Part shown: one piece after another, positions 35,670-45,126 of the stretch | Position numbering within the stretch: the first letter of the stretch is position 1 | Layout: each line of letters opens with the position of its first letter | From: Paenibacillus radicis (ex Xue et al. 2023) | Lineage (GTDB): Bacteria > Bacillota > Bacilli > Paenibacillales > NBRC-103111 | Direction of reading: 5' to 3' | Length of the DNA: 64,000 nucleotides | Assembly: GCF_024722015.1 (NCBI RefSeq) | Contig: NZ_JANQBD010000006.1 | Location: 62,001-126,000 of the forward strand | Position numbers and translations under genes: made by a program | The notes under the pieces: model-generated | The model's database searches: none | The model's input: the letters and a program-made list of their open reading frames with translations, nothing else | Told to the model about the DNA's origin: nothing

Positions 35670-38537
35670 TTATTTAGCTTTTTGCGCATTGACCAGTGCC
35701 TTGCTATCGACTGGCAGTGTGCTGCCAGTATTCAATGCCAGCACACGTTCTATTATCGTAACCGCTTGAGCACGGTTCGTTGTAGCTTGCGGAGCAAGAT
35801 CACCATTCTCAAGGCCTTGCAGTATACCTTTTTGCACGGCTGTCAGCATTGCAAGCTGCTCCGTTACAACCGTGTTCGCAGTTTGCAGCTCTTTATTCGT
35901 TGCGCGTACGGTGATTTTCGCCATTTCTGTACGGGTAATGGGCTCCATCCAATCGGAAGCTGCATCATCCTGGCCGATGTAGCCCGCTTTCAGCAGCGCA
36001 TCGGCGTACGGTTTGTACCACGCCTGATCGGCAGAAGGCGCATTGACCGGCAGCTTAAGAGCTGCTGCCGTTAATTTCGCGAACTCGGCGCGCAGCACGG
36101 TTCGTTCAGGCTGGAACGTGCCGTCCGGATAGCCGTCCACGTAGCCTTTATCCACCGCGGCGGAAATGGCCGCTTCCGCCCAATGACCTGTCGCGTCACT
36201 GAAGGATGACGCGAACCCGGTCACAGCTGCAGGTACGGTACGGTTCTTGAACGTACCGTCGCCCAGCTGCCCGGACATGTTGGCACCCCATGTCCAGACC
36301 GTACCATCCGCTGACAATGCAGCGGAATGGTTGCTTCCCGCGGAGACAGCTGAAGCGCCGCGGATGTCCTTCGCTTGAACCGCGCGTTTGCGGTTCGCTG
36401 TCGTGTCGTCGCCCAACTGGCCGAAGGTGTTGGCGCCCCAGGCCCAGACGGTCCCATCCGACTTGGCCACCAAGGAATGATAATTGCCGCCTGCAATTGC
36501 GATGGCGTCATTGATATCGATGGCTTTTACAGGTGCTGAACGATTCGTGGTGGAATCATCCCCCAGCTGGCCAAAAGCGTTGTATCCCCAATCCCAGACG
36601 GTCCCATCGCTCTTAAGTGCCAGCGAATGATTCCGCCCTGCCGCTATTGCCTTCACATTGCTCAGGTCCGTTAACTGCACGGCACTACGGCGTAAAGACG
36701 TCGAGCCGTCTCCCAATTGACCGTTACTATTGTCTCCCCAACTCCACACGGTACCGTCATTAGCCAAAGCAAGAGCATGATTATAACCGGCTGCGATTTC
36801 TTTAATCTTAAACAGTCCAGGTATTTCAACTGGAGTCAGACTTGACTTGGTGCTGCCATTACCCAATTGGCCAAAAGTATTGTCACCAATGGCCCACACC
36901 GTGCCGTCCTTTTTCAAAGCAATCGTAAACAGATTGCCTCCCGCAATATCCGTTACATCGCTAAGTAAAGGCGAGGAAGCCGGTGTTCCTTTGTTTATTA
37001 ACGTATTATCGGCAAGCTGGCCGCTAAGATTCAGCCCCCAGCTCCATACCGTCCCATCCTTCTTGAGCACTAAAGTATGTCCCGTTCCTGCGGAGACCGC
37101 TGCGATCTGATCAACGGAATCGATCGATACAGGCATATTCTTGGCGCTGCCTGCGCTCAAGCCTAGCTGCCCGTATAAATTCTCACCCCAGGTCCATAAC
37201 TTATTGTTCTTCCACACAAGGTTAAAGCTATCCCCTGACGCAAGGGGCTTGCTTATCACTGAATTACTGAAGCTGCCCACTGTTTGCTCTGGCGGTAGGG
37301 TAACCATAGAGAAACGGGGAACCAATATCGGCAATATCCGGTTAGTCGCTGTTCCGTCGCCTAATTGGCCCAGGGCACTGTTGCCCCACATCCACAAGGT
37401 GCCATCGGGTTTAATAGCCATTGAATGAAAGTGGCCGGTTCCGATAACCGCTACATTTCTCATAATACTTACATCGACAACACTGTTTTTATAATCTCCA
37501 GTACCGAGCTGACCGTAGTTATTCAGACCCCAGCCGCTTATACTGCCATCTTTATGCTGTATGATCGTATGGGAATTACCTGCGGAAATACTTATTGCAT
37601 CTTTAATGCCTACAACCATTTGGGCAAAATTACGCGCTTCTTCATTTCCGTTGCCAAGCTGGCCCGAAACATTATAACCCCAGGTCCAGATAGTCCCGTC
37701 TTCCTTTAATGAAACCGAGAAATTACTCCCGGCTGCGATAGCTTTAGTCGTATGTGAAAAGTTCACTCTTGTCGGTCTGCTCGTACGAGATTGCGTTTCA
37801 GCATCTCCGATCTGGCCGTAAGTATTATCTCCCCACGCTAGGACAAATTTGTCAGAAGCAATCGCCAATGTATGATTCCCGCCGGCTGCAATGCCTCTTA
37901 TACCAGAAATCGAAGTTAATTGCGCGGGCTTCAAAACATCATCATAGGTTCCATTACCTAATTGACCTTTGGAATTGTCACCCCAGGTAACGATAGTTCC
38001 ATTGCTTTTCAAAGCTACGGAGTGATTGTTTCCAGCTGCAATCGCTACTACATCACTTAGATATTCAATTTGATACGGCGTGGTTCGATCCTCTTTGCTG
38101 CCATCGCCAATCTGGCCCTTTGAGTTTTGCCCCCATGCCCAGACGGTGCCATCCTTGCGCAAGGCAAGTGTATGATTCATACCTGCGGCGACCGCGGTAA
38201 TATCGAATAATTCCTTGACTCTAGTAGGAACATAACGCTGAACATCAGGTCCTGTTCCCAGCTTTCCATGAAGTGCATCCCCCCAGGTCCATACGGAGCC
38301 GTCACTTTTCAGTGCTACGGTATGGCTCAATCCCCCTGTGACTTGTGCATAGCCCAAAGAAGGAATAACCGTTGAAGAGGTGGAATCCGTCTGAGCGTTT
38401 TCCTTAACGGCCTCCCCATCAGGGGAGGCTTCAGCGTATACATTGCTTGCCAACAATATTGTTTGGAGCAGCAGCGCCACTACGAGCCAGTAAGCAAGCC
38501 GTCTGCCGGTGTTCTGTTTACGGCGGTTCCGAGACAT
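35670..38537 (-). CDS. Secreted RCC1-repeat protein with C-terminal SLH anchor
   Basis: A 955-aa surface protein. A signal peptide (about residues 1-36, after an Arg/Lys-rich start) precedes 14 RCC1-type repeats of 50-55 residues (pattern AAGxNHTLALKxDGTVWxWG, then NxxGQLGDG), which should form two seven-bladed propellers. A break between repeats 7 and 8 (around residue 400) supports two separate propellers. The last 190 residues are three SLH motifs (ISAAVDKGYVDGYPDGTFQP, then ALLKAGYIGQDDAASDWMEP, then KGILQGLENGDLAPQATTNR), which bind cell-wall polymer. The longer frame starts 7 codons earlier, but GGAGGAG lies inside that extension and points to this ATG. Possible ligand: unknown. Confidence 0.9.
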   Translation of the reverse strand: MSRNRRKQNTGRRLAYWLVVALLLQTILLASNVYAEASPDGEAVKENAQTDSTSSTVIPSLGYAQVTGGLSHTVALKSDGSVWTWGDALHGKLGTGPDVQRYVPTRVKELFDITAVAAGMNHTLALRKDGTVWAWGQNSKGQIGDGSKEDRTTPYQIEYLSDVVAIAAGNNHSVALKSNGTIVTWGDNSKGQLGNGTYDDVLKPAQLTSISGIRGIAAGGNHTLAIASDKFVLAWGDNTYGQIGDAETQSRTSRPTRVNFSHTTKAIAAGSNFSVSLKEDGTIWTWGYNVSGQLGNGNEEARNFAQMVVGIKDAISISAGNSHTIIQHKDGSISGWGLNNYGQLGTGDYKNSVVDVSIMRNVAVIGTGHFHSMAIKPDGTLWMWGNSALGQLGDGTATNRILPILVPRFSMVTLPPEQTVGSFSNSVISKPLASGDSFNLVWKNNKLWTWGENLYGQLGLSAGSAKNMPVSIDSVDQIAAVSAGTGHTLVLKKDGTVWSWGLNLSGQLADNTLINKGTPASSPLLSDVTDIAGGNLFTIALKKDGTVWAIGDNTFGQLGNGSTKSSLTPVEIPGLFKIKEIAAGYNHALALANDGTVWSWGDNSNGQLGDGSTSLRRSAVQLTDLSNVKAIAAGRNHSLALKSDGTVWDWGYNAFGQLGDDSTTNRSAPVKAIDINDAIAIAGGNYHSLVAKSDGTVWAWGANTFGQLGDDTTANRKRAVQAKDIRGASAVSAGSNHSAALSADGTVWTWGANMSGQLGDGTFKNRTVPAAVTGFASSFSDATGHWAEAAISAAVDKGYVDGYPDGTFQPERTVLRAEFAKLTAAALKLPVNAPSADQAWYKPYADALLKAGYIGQDDAASDWMEPITRTEMAKITVRATNKELQTANTVVTEQLAMLTAVQKGILQGLENGDLAPQATTNRAQAVTIIERVLALNTGSTLPVDSKALVNAQKAK

Positions 38538-38608
38538 AGTACTTATCTCCTCCATCATAATTATTTGTCGATTTGACCCTGCTTAACTAAGTTAGTAAAC
38601 AATTTCTA

Positions 38609-41600
38609 TTAGTGGTCCGTTGGCAGGGCCGGAGGAGATTGCCGCTTCCATTTGCTTTTTAATTTATCCATTAGGCCATCCATCAAGGTGTAAACTACAG
38701 GAACAAGCAGCAATGTAATCATCGTGGACAGCGTTAATCCGAACGAAACAACTGTTGCCATTGAGGCTTGAGCTTCAGCCCCTTCCCCGAAACCTATAAC
38801 AAGTGGCAGCATAGCCAATACGGTAGTTGCCGTAGTCATGAGAATCGGTCGCAAGCGCACCTTCCCTGCCTCAATTAATGCATCATACAAGGTATAACCT
38901 CTTTTACGAAGCTGGTTCGTATAGTCGACCAAAACTATAGCATTGTTAACTACTATACCGACGAGCATGATCATCCCCATAACAGAGTTCATATTGATCG
39001 TACGGTTGGTTAGATACAGACCGAGAATGGCTCCAATAAATGTCGGAGGCAATGAGAACATGATGATAAACGGTCCATACAATGACTCAAATTGACTCGC
39101 CATAACCATATATACCAGCACTATAGAAAGTAGAAGCATCATATACAAGCTTGAGAAAGTGCTGTTCGAATCGGCCGCAGACCCGAGTGTAATCGTATAG
39201 CCGTCTGGAGGTTGAATCGTGTCAAGCCTTGCTTGCACTTCCTTAGAAACGTCTCCAATGGGAGCATTGAATACAGAGCCCTGGATCGTTGCCAACCTTT
39301 GTTGGTTAATATGTCTGATTTGAGCAGGACCTGAGCCTGGTTCCACTTTTGCAATAGCATTCAACGGAATTTGCGCCCCTGAAGCCGTTGTAATTACAAC
39401 TTGATTCAAGTTTTCCAGGTTATTCGTAAACTCCGACGGATATTTCACCAGAACGGATACTTGCGTGTCTCCCGTTTTGAAGTTAGTAGCCACCGAGCCC
39501 TGATACGCCGTACGGATTGAAGTCATAACCTCGCGCACGGAGATGCCATAATAGCTTGCCGCTTCACGGTCAATGGTCATGTCAAACTCGGGAATGTTGC
39601 GATCCAACGTATTTTGTACGTTACGAAGCGTTGGAATAGCACGCAGCTCTTCTGCGACCATATCTCCCAGTTTACTTAATACCGTCATATCCGGTCCATT
39701 CAGGTTAACTTGAATATCAGCACCGCCACCGCCGCCAAGACCAGGCAGTCTTATTGAGGATCGGGCATTTACCGATATTTGTGCTCCCGGATTCCCATTG
39801 GTTAAATTACGGATTTGCTCTACAATCTGTTCGGTCTTCTGCTTGCGCTCATTAAGCGGCTTAAGGGTTACTTGAATATTGGCAGAGTTAGTTGACGCAC
39901 TTTGAAAAGCTCCCCCGCCTCCACCACCGACGGTAGTAAATATCGACTCTATGTCGGGTATATTCTGAATTAAGCCTTCCACTTTCGTTGCCAGTTCATT
40001 GGTGATTTCGAATTTGGTGCCTTGCGCTAAGCTCATATTAATATTCAGTTGCCCTTCATCGGTTTTTGGCGTTATTTCCGAACCGACAAATTTAGCCAAA
40101 TACACACTTCCGCCTAGCATTCCGATAGTAATAACAACGATAACCCAGCGGTGTCCCAAGGACCATTTCAGTACTCCTCCGTATAGATTGGTCAAACGAT
40201 TCATTCCGCGTCCGAACCAAACGGCAGGGTTATAGGATCTGCCTTCAGGAAGATGCTCATCATGCGTATGCTTCTTCAGAAGCTTGGCAGCGAGCATCGG
40301 CACTAAGGTTATCGCAGCAAACAACGCAGCAATATGTGAAAAGCTGACTGTCAAGGCCATAGGCACAAAGAAGTTTTTAACTAAGCCGTTAATAAATAGC
40401 GTAGGTGCAAATACGGCGATTTGAGCCATTGCCGAAGCCAAAACAGCCGTTCCCACTTCAGCAGTACCCTGCTTGGCTGCTTCAACTGGAGATAGGCCTT
40501 CTTCCCTTTTACGGAATATACTTTCCAGTACGACGACGGCAAAGTCGACAAGCGAGCCTAAACCTAACGCCAAACCGCCAAGCGTGATGGTATTGATCGT
40601 CTGCCCGGAAAAAAACATCATGCTGAACGCGCTTATAACGGAAATCGGGATAACTACACCGATGATCAATGTGGCACGAATGCTGTTCAAGAACAGCAGC
40701 AAAATAATAACCGAGAATACGCCGCCTAGCAATGTGTGCTCAATAACCGTATTAATCGAGCTTTTAATAAATTTGGAGGAGTCATTCAAAACTCCCAGCT
40801 TAACACCTTCGGGAAGGTTTTTTTCGATATCAACCATAGCTTTACGGATGTTGTCGGCAACGGAAACGGTATTTCCATCCGACTGCTTAAGGATCGAAAT
40901 GCCGACGCTTCTTTCTCCGTTACGGCGTGACTCGAATGTAATTTCTTGATAAGTATCGATTATTTTCCCCAGCTCGCCAAGAGGAATTGACTGCCCGCGA
41001 GATAGGGAAACTCTGACCTTTTCAATCTCGGATGTTGATTTAAATTCACCTTTAATTGTTAAAGGGACCAGTTGCTCACCTTTATAAACGAGACCTGCAT
41101 CTGTCGATTGGTTATCATTGCTTAAAGCCGAGGTAACTTGGTTAAAAGTCAGTCCATATTGAGTCAGCTTGTTTTGATCTACAAGCAGCTGAATTTGGCG
41201 AACCCGCCCCCCTGTTACACCCACCGACGCAACTCCATTGGCGCGTTGAACTGCCGGGCTGACAACATTATCCGCCAAATCACGCAGTGTAATCAGATCC
41301 ACACTGTTACTGTACAACGCCAAGTTAAGAATAGGCTGGCTATTAGGGTCTGCTCTGGAAACGACTGGAGCGTCAGCATCAGTAGGAAGCTGCCGTTTGA
41401 CCCTGTCCAGCCGGTCTCGCATAGTTAATGTCGCTTCACTGATATCTGTGCCGAAATTAAACTGCACCGTGACATTACTTGACCCCGTTCGCGAGGTCGA
41501 CGAGACAGACTGGACATTCGCTATCGTTGCCATCGAGGCCTCAATCCGCTTAGTCACCTGACTTTCCACTTGACCTGGTGAAGCTCCGGGCCAGTTAACA

Positions 41601-41743
41601 CTAACGTTAGCTGTCGGAATCTCCATATTCGGATACAAGTCAACCGGTAGAAGCGGCGCTGCGATCGAGCCCAGTATAACTAGCGCAATCATCAGCATGA
41701 AAATAGTTACAGGGCGGTTGACCGAGAAATTAGCTAAATTCAC
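38609..41743 (-). CDS. RND-family efflux permease (AcrB/SwrC type)
   Basis: A 1044-aa proton-driven exporter. The N-terminus MNLANFSVNRPVTIFMLMIA is the usual RND start; two halves each carry a first helix, a large extracytoplasmic loop and five or six helices. The first repeat contains FINTITLGGLALGLGSLVDFAV-like helix 4 sequence (GGLALGLGSLVDFAVVVLE) with the conserved Asp. The start codon is GTG and overlaps the adaptor stop (GTGA), so they are coupled. In Gram-positive bacteria such permeases (for example SwrC) export lipopeptides or similar compounds; there is no outer membrane factor gene. Confidence 0.93.
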   Translation of the reverse strand: MNLANFSVNRPVTIFMLMIALVILGSIAAPLLPVDLYPNMEIPTANVSVNWPGASPGQVESQVTKRIEASMATIANVQSVSSTSRTGSSNVTVQFNFGTDISEATLTMRDRLDRVKRQLPTDADAPVVSRADPNSQPILNLALYSNSVDLITLRDLADNVVSPAVQRANGVASVGVTGGRVRQIQLLVDQNKLTQYGLTFNQVTSALSNDNQSTDAGLVYKGEQLVPLTIKGEFKSTSEIEKVRVSLSRGQSIPLGELGKIIDTYQEITFESRRNGERSVGISILKQSDGNTVSVADNIRKAMVDIEKNLPEGVKLGVLNDSSKFIKSSINTVIEHTLLGGVFSVIILLLFLNSIRATLIIGVVIPISVISAFSMMFFSGQTINTITLGGLALGLGSLVDFAVVVLESIFRKREEGLSPVEAAKQGTAEVGTAVLASAMAQIAVFAPTLFINGLVKNFFVPMALTVSFSHIAALFAAITLVPMLAAKLLKKHTHDEHLPEGRSYNPAVWFGRGMNRLTNLYGGVLKWSLGHRWVIVVITIGMLGGSVYLAKFVGSEITPKTDEGQLNINMSLAQGTKFEITNELATKVEGLIQNIPDIESIFTTVGGGGGGAFQSASTNSANIQVTLKPLNERKQKTEQIVEQIRNLTNGNPGAQISVNARSSIRLPGLGGGGGADIQVNLNGPDMTVLSKLGDMVAEELRAIPTLRNVQNTLDRNIPEFDMTIDREAASYYGISVREVMTSIRTAYQGSVATNFKTGDTQVSVLVKYPSEFTNNLENLNQVVITTASGAQIPLNAIAKVEPGSGPAQIRHINQQRLATIQGSVFNAPIGDVSKEVQARLDTIQPPDGYTITLGSAADSNSTFSSLYMMLLLSIVLVYMVMASQFESLYGPFIIMFSLPPTFIGAILGLYLTNRTINMNSVMGMIMLVGIVVNNAIVLVDYTNQLRKRGYTLYDALIEAGKVRLRPILMTTATTVLAMLPLVIGFGEGAEAQASMATVVSFGLTLSTMITLLLVPVVYTLMDGLMDKLKSKWKRQSPPALPTDH

Positions 41744-43899
41744 TGACCGCCACCTGCTCTCCCCGTTTGACCGGAGGCTCCGCCGTTTGCATTAGTTGGT
41801 TGACTGCCTTGCTGGCCTGGAGTACCAGCCGAGGGGGTTTGTTGCCCTTGCTGCCTCTGACCGCCTTGTTGTCCTTGACCACCCGTTTGCCCCTGACCTT
41901 GCGGCGCTTGACCGCTCTGACCGCCAGCAGCCCCTTGCTGCTGACCACCTTGACCGCCCTGCTGTCTTTGTCCGCCTTGTTGTCCTTGACCTTGACCTTG
42001 CTGACCTTGACCTTGTTGTCCTTGTCCTTGGCCTTGTTGACCCTGAGGCTTCTGAGCCTCTTGACCCGGTTTAACCACTTGAACCGCCGCTTTATCGGAC
42101 AATAGCTCTTGTCCTTTAACTACCAGCTCATCCCCTTCTGCAAGCCCATCTGTTATTTCGAAGAGTGCGCTTGTTAAGGTTCCTACTTTTACCGACACTT
42201 TCTTCACTCGGCCGTCCTTCACAACAAATGCCGCATTTCCGCTCGGTTGGCTAAGGATGGCATCAGCTGGAACCATGATTGCTTTACGCCCTTCGCTTTT
42301 CAAACTGGAGGTCGCGAACATACCAGGCAGCAGCTCTTGTTTGGGATCATTCACTCTTATATCAACGCCGTAAGCTTTGGTCACAGCGTCCATTGTCGGA
42401 CGAATGGCTAATACGACTCCGTCAAACGATTTGTTTAATGTCGGCACGTTCACTTTCATTTCCATGCCTACTTTGATTTTACCGATGTTAGCCTCTGAGA
42501 TATTAACCGTAGCTTGAGTAGGGTCTAATGCCGCAACGGAAACGATATTGGAGGCATTGGTAGCGTTTTGTCCTACTGGTGTATTAATCACGCTCACTAC
42601 TCCATCAACAGGAGAGAGCAGCACCCCATCTATCAGCTGCTCATTGAGCACTCTCAGATTGGTTTCTGCTTGTTGGTATTGAGCGTTGCTCACTGCAATC
42701 GCATCCGTCGACTTGGCTGTAGCCAACGCTTGCTCGGATTGCTCCAACTGGGCTTTTGATACATTCAAGCTCAGCTCTTGGGTAGCCTGTGTATTGGCAT
42801 AGGAAAGCTGGTCCTTCTGCAATGTCTGCTGATTCGTATCCATAATTACCGATAGCGTATTTTGAGCATTGGCTAGCGAGATGGAGTCACGGTTAAGCTG
42901 TTCCTGTGAAATCTGTACGGTTTGAGAGTTTTGCGCCGCCGTCAAATCCCCTTGTGCTTTCAATAATGCAGCAGTAGCTGAAGTAAGTGCACTTGGCGTT
43001 GTTTGCTGAGCTTGGTCAAGAGCAAGCTGGGCTGACTGCACTTTTTGCATAGCCGTGTCCATCGCAGTTGTATTGGAGCCTTGAGAAGCTTTTACGTTGG
43101 CTAAGTTTATGAGAGCCTGTTCGAGCTGTAATTGCAAAGTGTCCAAAGAGTTATGCGAATTGACCTGAGAATTTTGAATAGTGTCCTGCTGAGAATTCAA
43201 TGTATTTTGAGCATTAGCCAAATTGATACTATATGTAGTAAGTGCATTGTTAAAATTTTGCTGGGAAATCGTTACCTGCTGTTTGGCGGTTGCAATCGCA
43301 TTCTGTTGGTCATTAAGAGCTTTATTATAGTTAGCCTGCGATAATGCGACCTGTTGTTTCGCCGCGGCAACTGCATTTTGCTGATCCGAAATGGCCTTAT
43401 CCAGATTGGCCCGTTGAACAGCAAGCTGCTTTTCGGCCGTAGCCGCACTGTTGGCTTGATCATTGGCAGTGCGCTGCAATTGAGCCGCACTTACCGTTAG
43501 AGCACTCTCAGATTGGGCAATTTGCTGCTGTAAGGTGCTGGTATCAATTTTGGCCAGTGGCTGCCCGATCTTGACTCTGTCGCCGGGTTTAACCATGATT
43601 TCTGTTACTCTGCCGGTTACTCGAGAAGAAATGTTCGTTGTATAAATAGGTGTGATAGCACCCGTAAATACTTGCCCCCCGCCCACATCCGCAAGCTTAA
43701 CCATCTGCGTTTCTACAGGAAATTGTCTGGCTGCGCCAGCTCCCGGCCGTTGACCTGCAGCTGCGCCTGCTCCTGGTTGCGCCGACTTTCCCGCGCCTCC
43801 CCAATTAATAAGAGTTGCACCGACAACTGCTACAACTGCAATGATAGCAATGGCGGCAACCACCCATTTTTTGGATACATTCTGGATCCACCTGATCAT
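41740..43899 (-). CDS. RND efflux adaptor with long coiled coil and Gln/Gly-rich tail
   Basis: Membrane-fusion protein of 719 aa. A membrane anchor (about 12-32), a lipoyl-like segment with VTEIMVKPGDRVKIGQPLAK and a barrel after residue 430 (VDGVVSVINTPVGQNATNAS) fit the HlyD/AcrA family. Between them lies an unusually long Gln/Ala/Asn-rich coiled coil (about 110-420) with internal repeats such as DQQNAIATAKQQV. The last 110 residues are almost only Gly, Gln and a few Arg, Pro and Ala. Preferred start is the ATG 7 bases after GGAGGT. Such extensions are odd in a bacterium with one membrane. Confidence 0.88.
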   Translation of the reverse strand: MIRWIQNVSKKWVVAAIAIIAVVAVVGATLINWGGAGKSAQPGAGAAAGQRPGAGAARQFPVETQMVKLADVGGGQVFTGAITPIYTTNISSRVTGRVTEIMVKPGDRVKIGQPLAKIDTSTLQQQIAQSESALTVSAAQLQRTANDQANSAATAEKQLAVQRANLDKAISDQQNAVAAAKQQVALSQANYNKALNDQQNAIATAKQQVTISQQNFNNALTTYSINLANAQNTLNSQQDTIQNSQVNSHNSLDTLQLQLEQALINLANVKASQGSNTTAMDTAMQKVQSAQLALDQAQQTTPSALTSATAALLKAQGDLTAAQNSQTVQISQEQLNRDSISLANAQNTLSVIMDTNQQTLQKDQLSYANTQATQELSLNVSKAQLEQSEQALATAKSTDAIAVSNAQYQQAETNLRVLNEQLIDGVLLSPVDGVVSVINTPVGQNATNASNIVSVAALDPTQATVNISEANIGKIKVGMEMKVNVPTLNKSFDGVVLAIRPTMDAVTKAYGVDIRVNDPKQELLPGMFATSSLKSEGRKAIMVPADAILSQPSGNAAFVVKDGRVKKVSVKVGTLTSALFEITDGLAEGDELVVKGQELLSDKAAVQVVKPGQEAQKPQGQQGQGQGQQGQGQQGQGQGQQGGQRQQGGQGGQQQGAAGGQSGQAPQGQGQTGGQGQQGGQRQQGQQTPSAGTPGQQGSQPTNANGGASGQTGRAGGGQ

Positions 43900-44165
43900 T
43901 TCCATACCTCCATGTATTCTTGTCCGTCCATCTGTCATGATGAAAACGCTCCAATAAAGGAGTATTTACTATCATTACATATTATAAATAACGGATCCGG
44001 ATGCTCGATTGCTGATGCTCCAGCATAACATCAACTTAGCGTACATTCATGATGAAACTATGATATAAATGTAAAAAAAGTGTGAAAAAAAGTTATTAAA
44101 CTAGTTCTTATGACCCACTTTTGAATTCCTTCGACTTAACTTCTCATTTTTTGTGGGTCCACGAC

Positions 44166-44194
44166 AAAAAAAGAACCCCTTTCGGGGTTCTTTT
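44166..44194. terminator. Bidirectional terminator
   Basis: AAAGAACCCC-TTTC-GGGGTTCTTTT with an A-run upstream, between the L,D-transpeptidase stop and the adaptor start. From 44195 to 44435 nothing else is visible. Confidence 0.82.
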
Positions 44195-44435
44195 GCGGTG
44201 AATTGATTTTGTATTAAAGCCTCGAGCACCTTCCAAAAGCCAGGTCAGAAACCTTGTTCACTTTATTGCAGTACAGGTACTACCCTAACGTGTCTTTGGC
44301 ACATCCCTCCGCTTCTATCTGGAGTCTAATACCATATTACTGGAATGTTTCGTTGAATCGTTCAACGGAACCACACCTCTCTTTTCACCGCTGATAATAG
44401 TATGTCCGCCGATTTTCATTTCATACACCGTACAT

Positions 44436-44939
44436 TTACTTTTCTTTAATAATGACCTTTGTGCCCAATGGAATATGACGGTACAGCCATTCTATATCCC
44501 TGTTGTGCATACGGACGCAGCCCGATGAGGCATGGCTTCCTATGGAATAAGGGCGATTGGTCCCATGGATTCCATACGTATACCCGCCAGTCCCTCTAAC
44601 ACTGATGCCCAGCCACCTTGATCCTAAAGGGTTTTGAGGATGTCCGCCAGGAATTTGTTTTCTTACATACCAGGGCTTAACTATTTTGGTCACAATATGA
44701 AACTCGCCGACAGGAGTAAGTTCCTTTCTGCGGCCCGTTGCAACCGGGAATCCATACATGGCGCGGCCATTAACATATACGGTGAGCCAGTTTCTTTTCT
44801 TATTAATTTCGATATATACTCCTTCTTCTTGAAGAGCCTCCAAAGGGATAGGAGCATGGGAAGCAAATACCGCCTTTTGAGCCGGTAAACATAGGAGTAT
44901 ACACATTATAAAGACAATTACAGCTTTTGATATTTTCAA
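44436..44939 (-). CDS. Secreted L,D-transpeptidase (YkuD family)
   Basis: A 167-aa cell-wall enzyme. A signal peptide (1-26, VFAS end) is followed by the YkuD domain (about 40-165). The catalytic motif HGTNRPYSIGSHASSGCVRM (H125, C141) is complete. It has no LysM domain, in contrast to many YkuD proteins, so it has no visible wall-targeting module. Such enzymes make 3-3 cross-links or modify spore or cell wall peptidoglycan; this one may belong to spore or stationary-phase wall work. AAAGGATG precedes the ATG. It is divergent from the diguanylate cyclase pair. Confidence 0.92.
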   Translation of the reverse strand: MKISKAVIVFIMCILLCLPAQKAVFASHAPIPLEALQEEGVYIEINKKRNWLTVYVNGRAMYGFPVATGRRKELTPVGEFHIVTKIVKPWYVRKQIPGGHPQNPLGSRWLGISVRGTGGYTYGIHGTNRPYSIGSHASSGCVRMHNRDIEWLYRHIPLGTKVIIKEK

Positions 44940-45037
44940 TCCGCTCTCATCCTTTACCTTTAATGCAATCTTATTGTTAGCTAAGTCAAAATAATTATGT
45001 GCAGCTGATTTGAATACGCACGCTTATAAACCAATTA

Positions 45038-45093
45038 TTGACAAATTAGAACTTAACGATTATGTTGTATATAAACATATATATGTTTATATA
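45038..45093 (+). promoter_or_regulatory. Promoter with overlapping 26-bp perfect palindrome
   Basis: TTGACA (45038-45043), a 17-base spacer and TATGTT (45061-45066) make a good sigma-A promoter. The predicted start, near 45073, lies inside a perfect 26-bp palindrome at 45068-45093 with half TATATAAACATAT. This is a natural repressor position. The downstream product carries a ribbon-helix-helix-like domain, a class that binds short palindromes. Confidence 0.6.
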
Positions 45094-45126
45094 TATAATA
45101 TTTTATATTATGGAGATGATTGAGTA

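Noticed and set aside
36221..36511. Alternate-frame ORFs within the RCC1 gene
   Set aside because: The Arg/Pro-rich composition and repeats show they mirror the real gene.
41760..42060. Repetitive DNA in the efflux adaptor gene
   Set aside because: It is in frame and codes for the Gln/Gly tail; not a separate repeat element.
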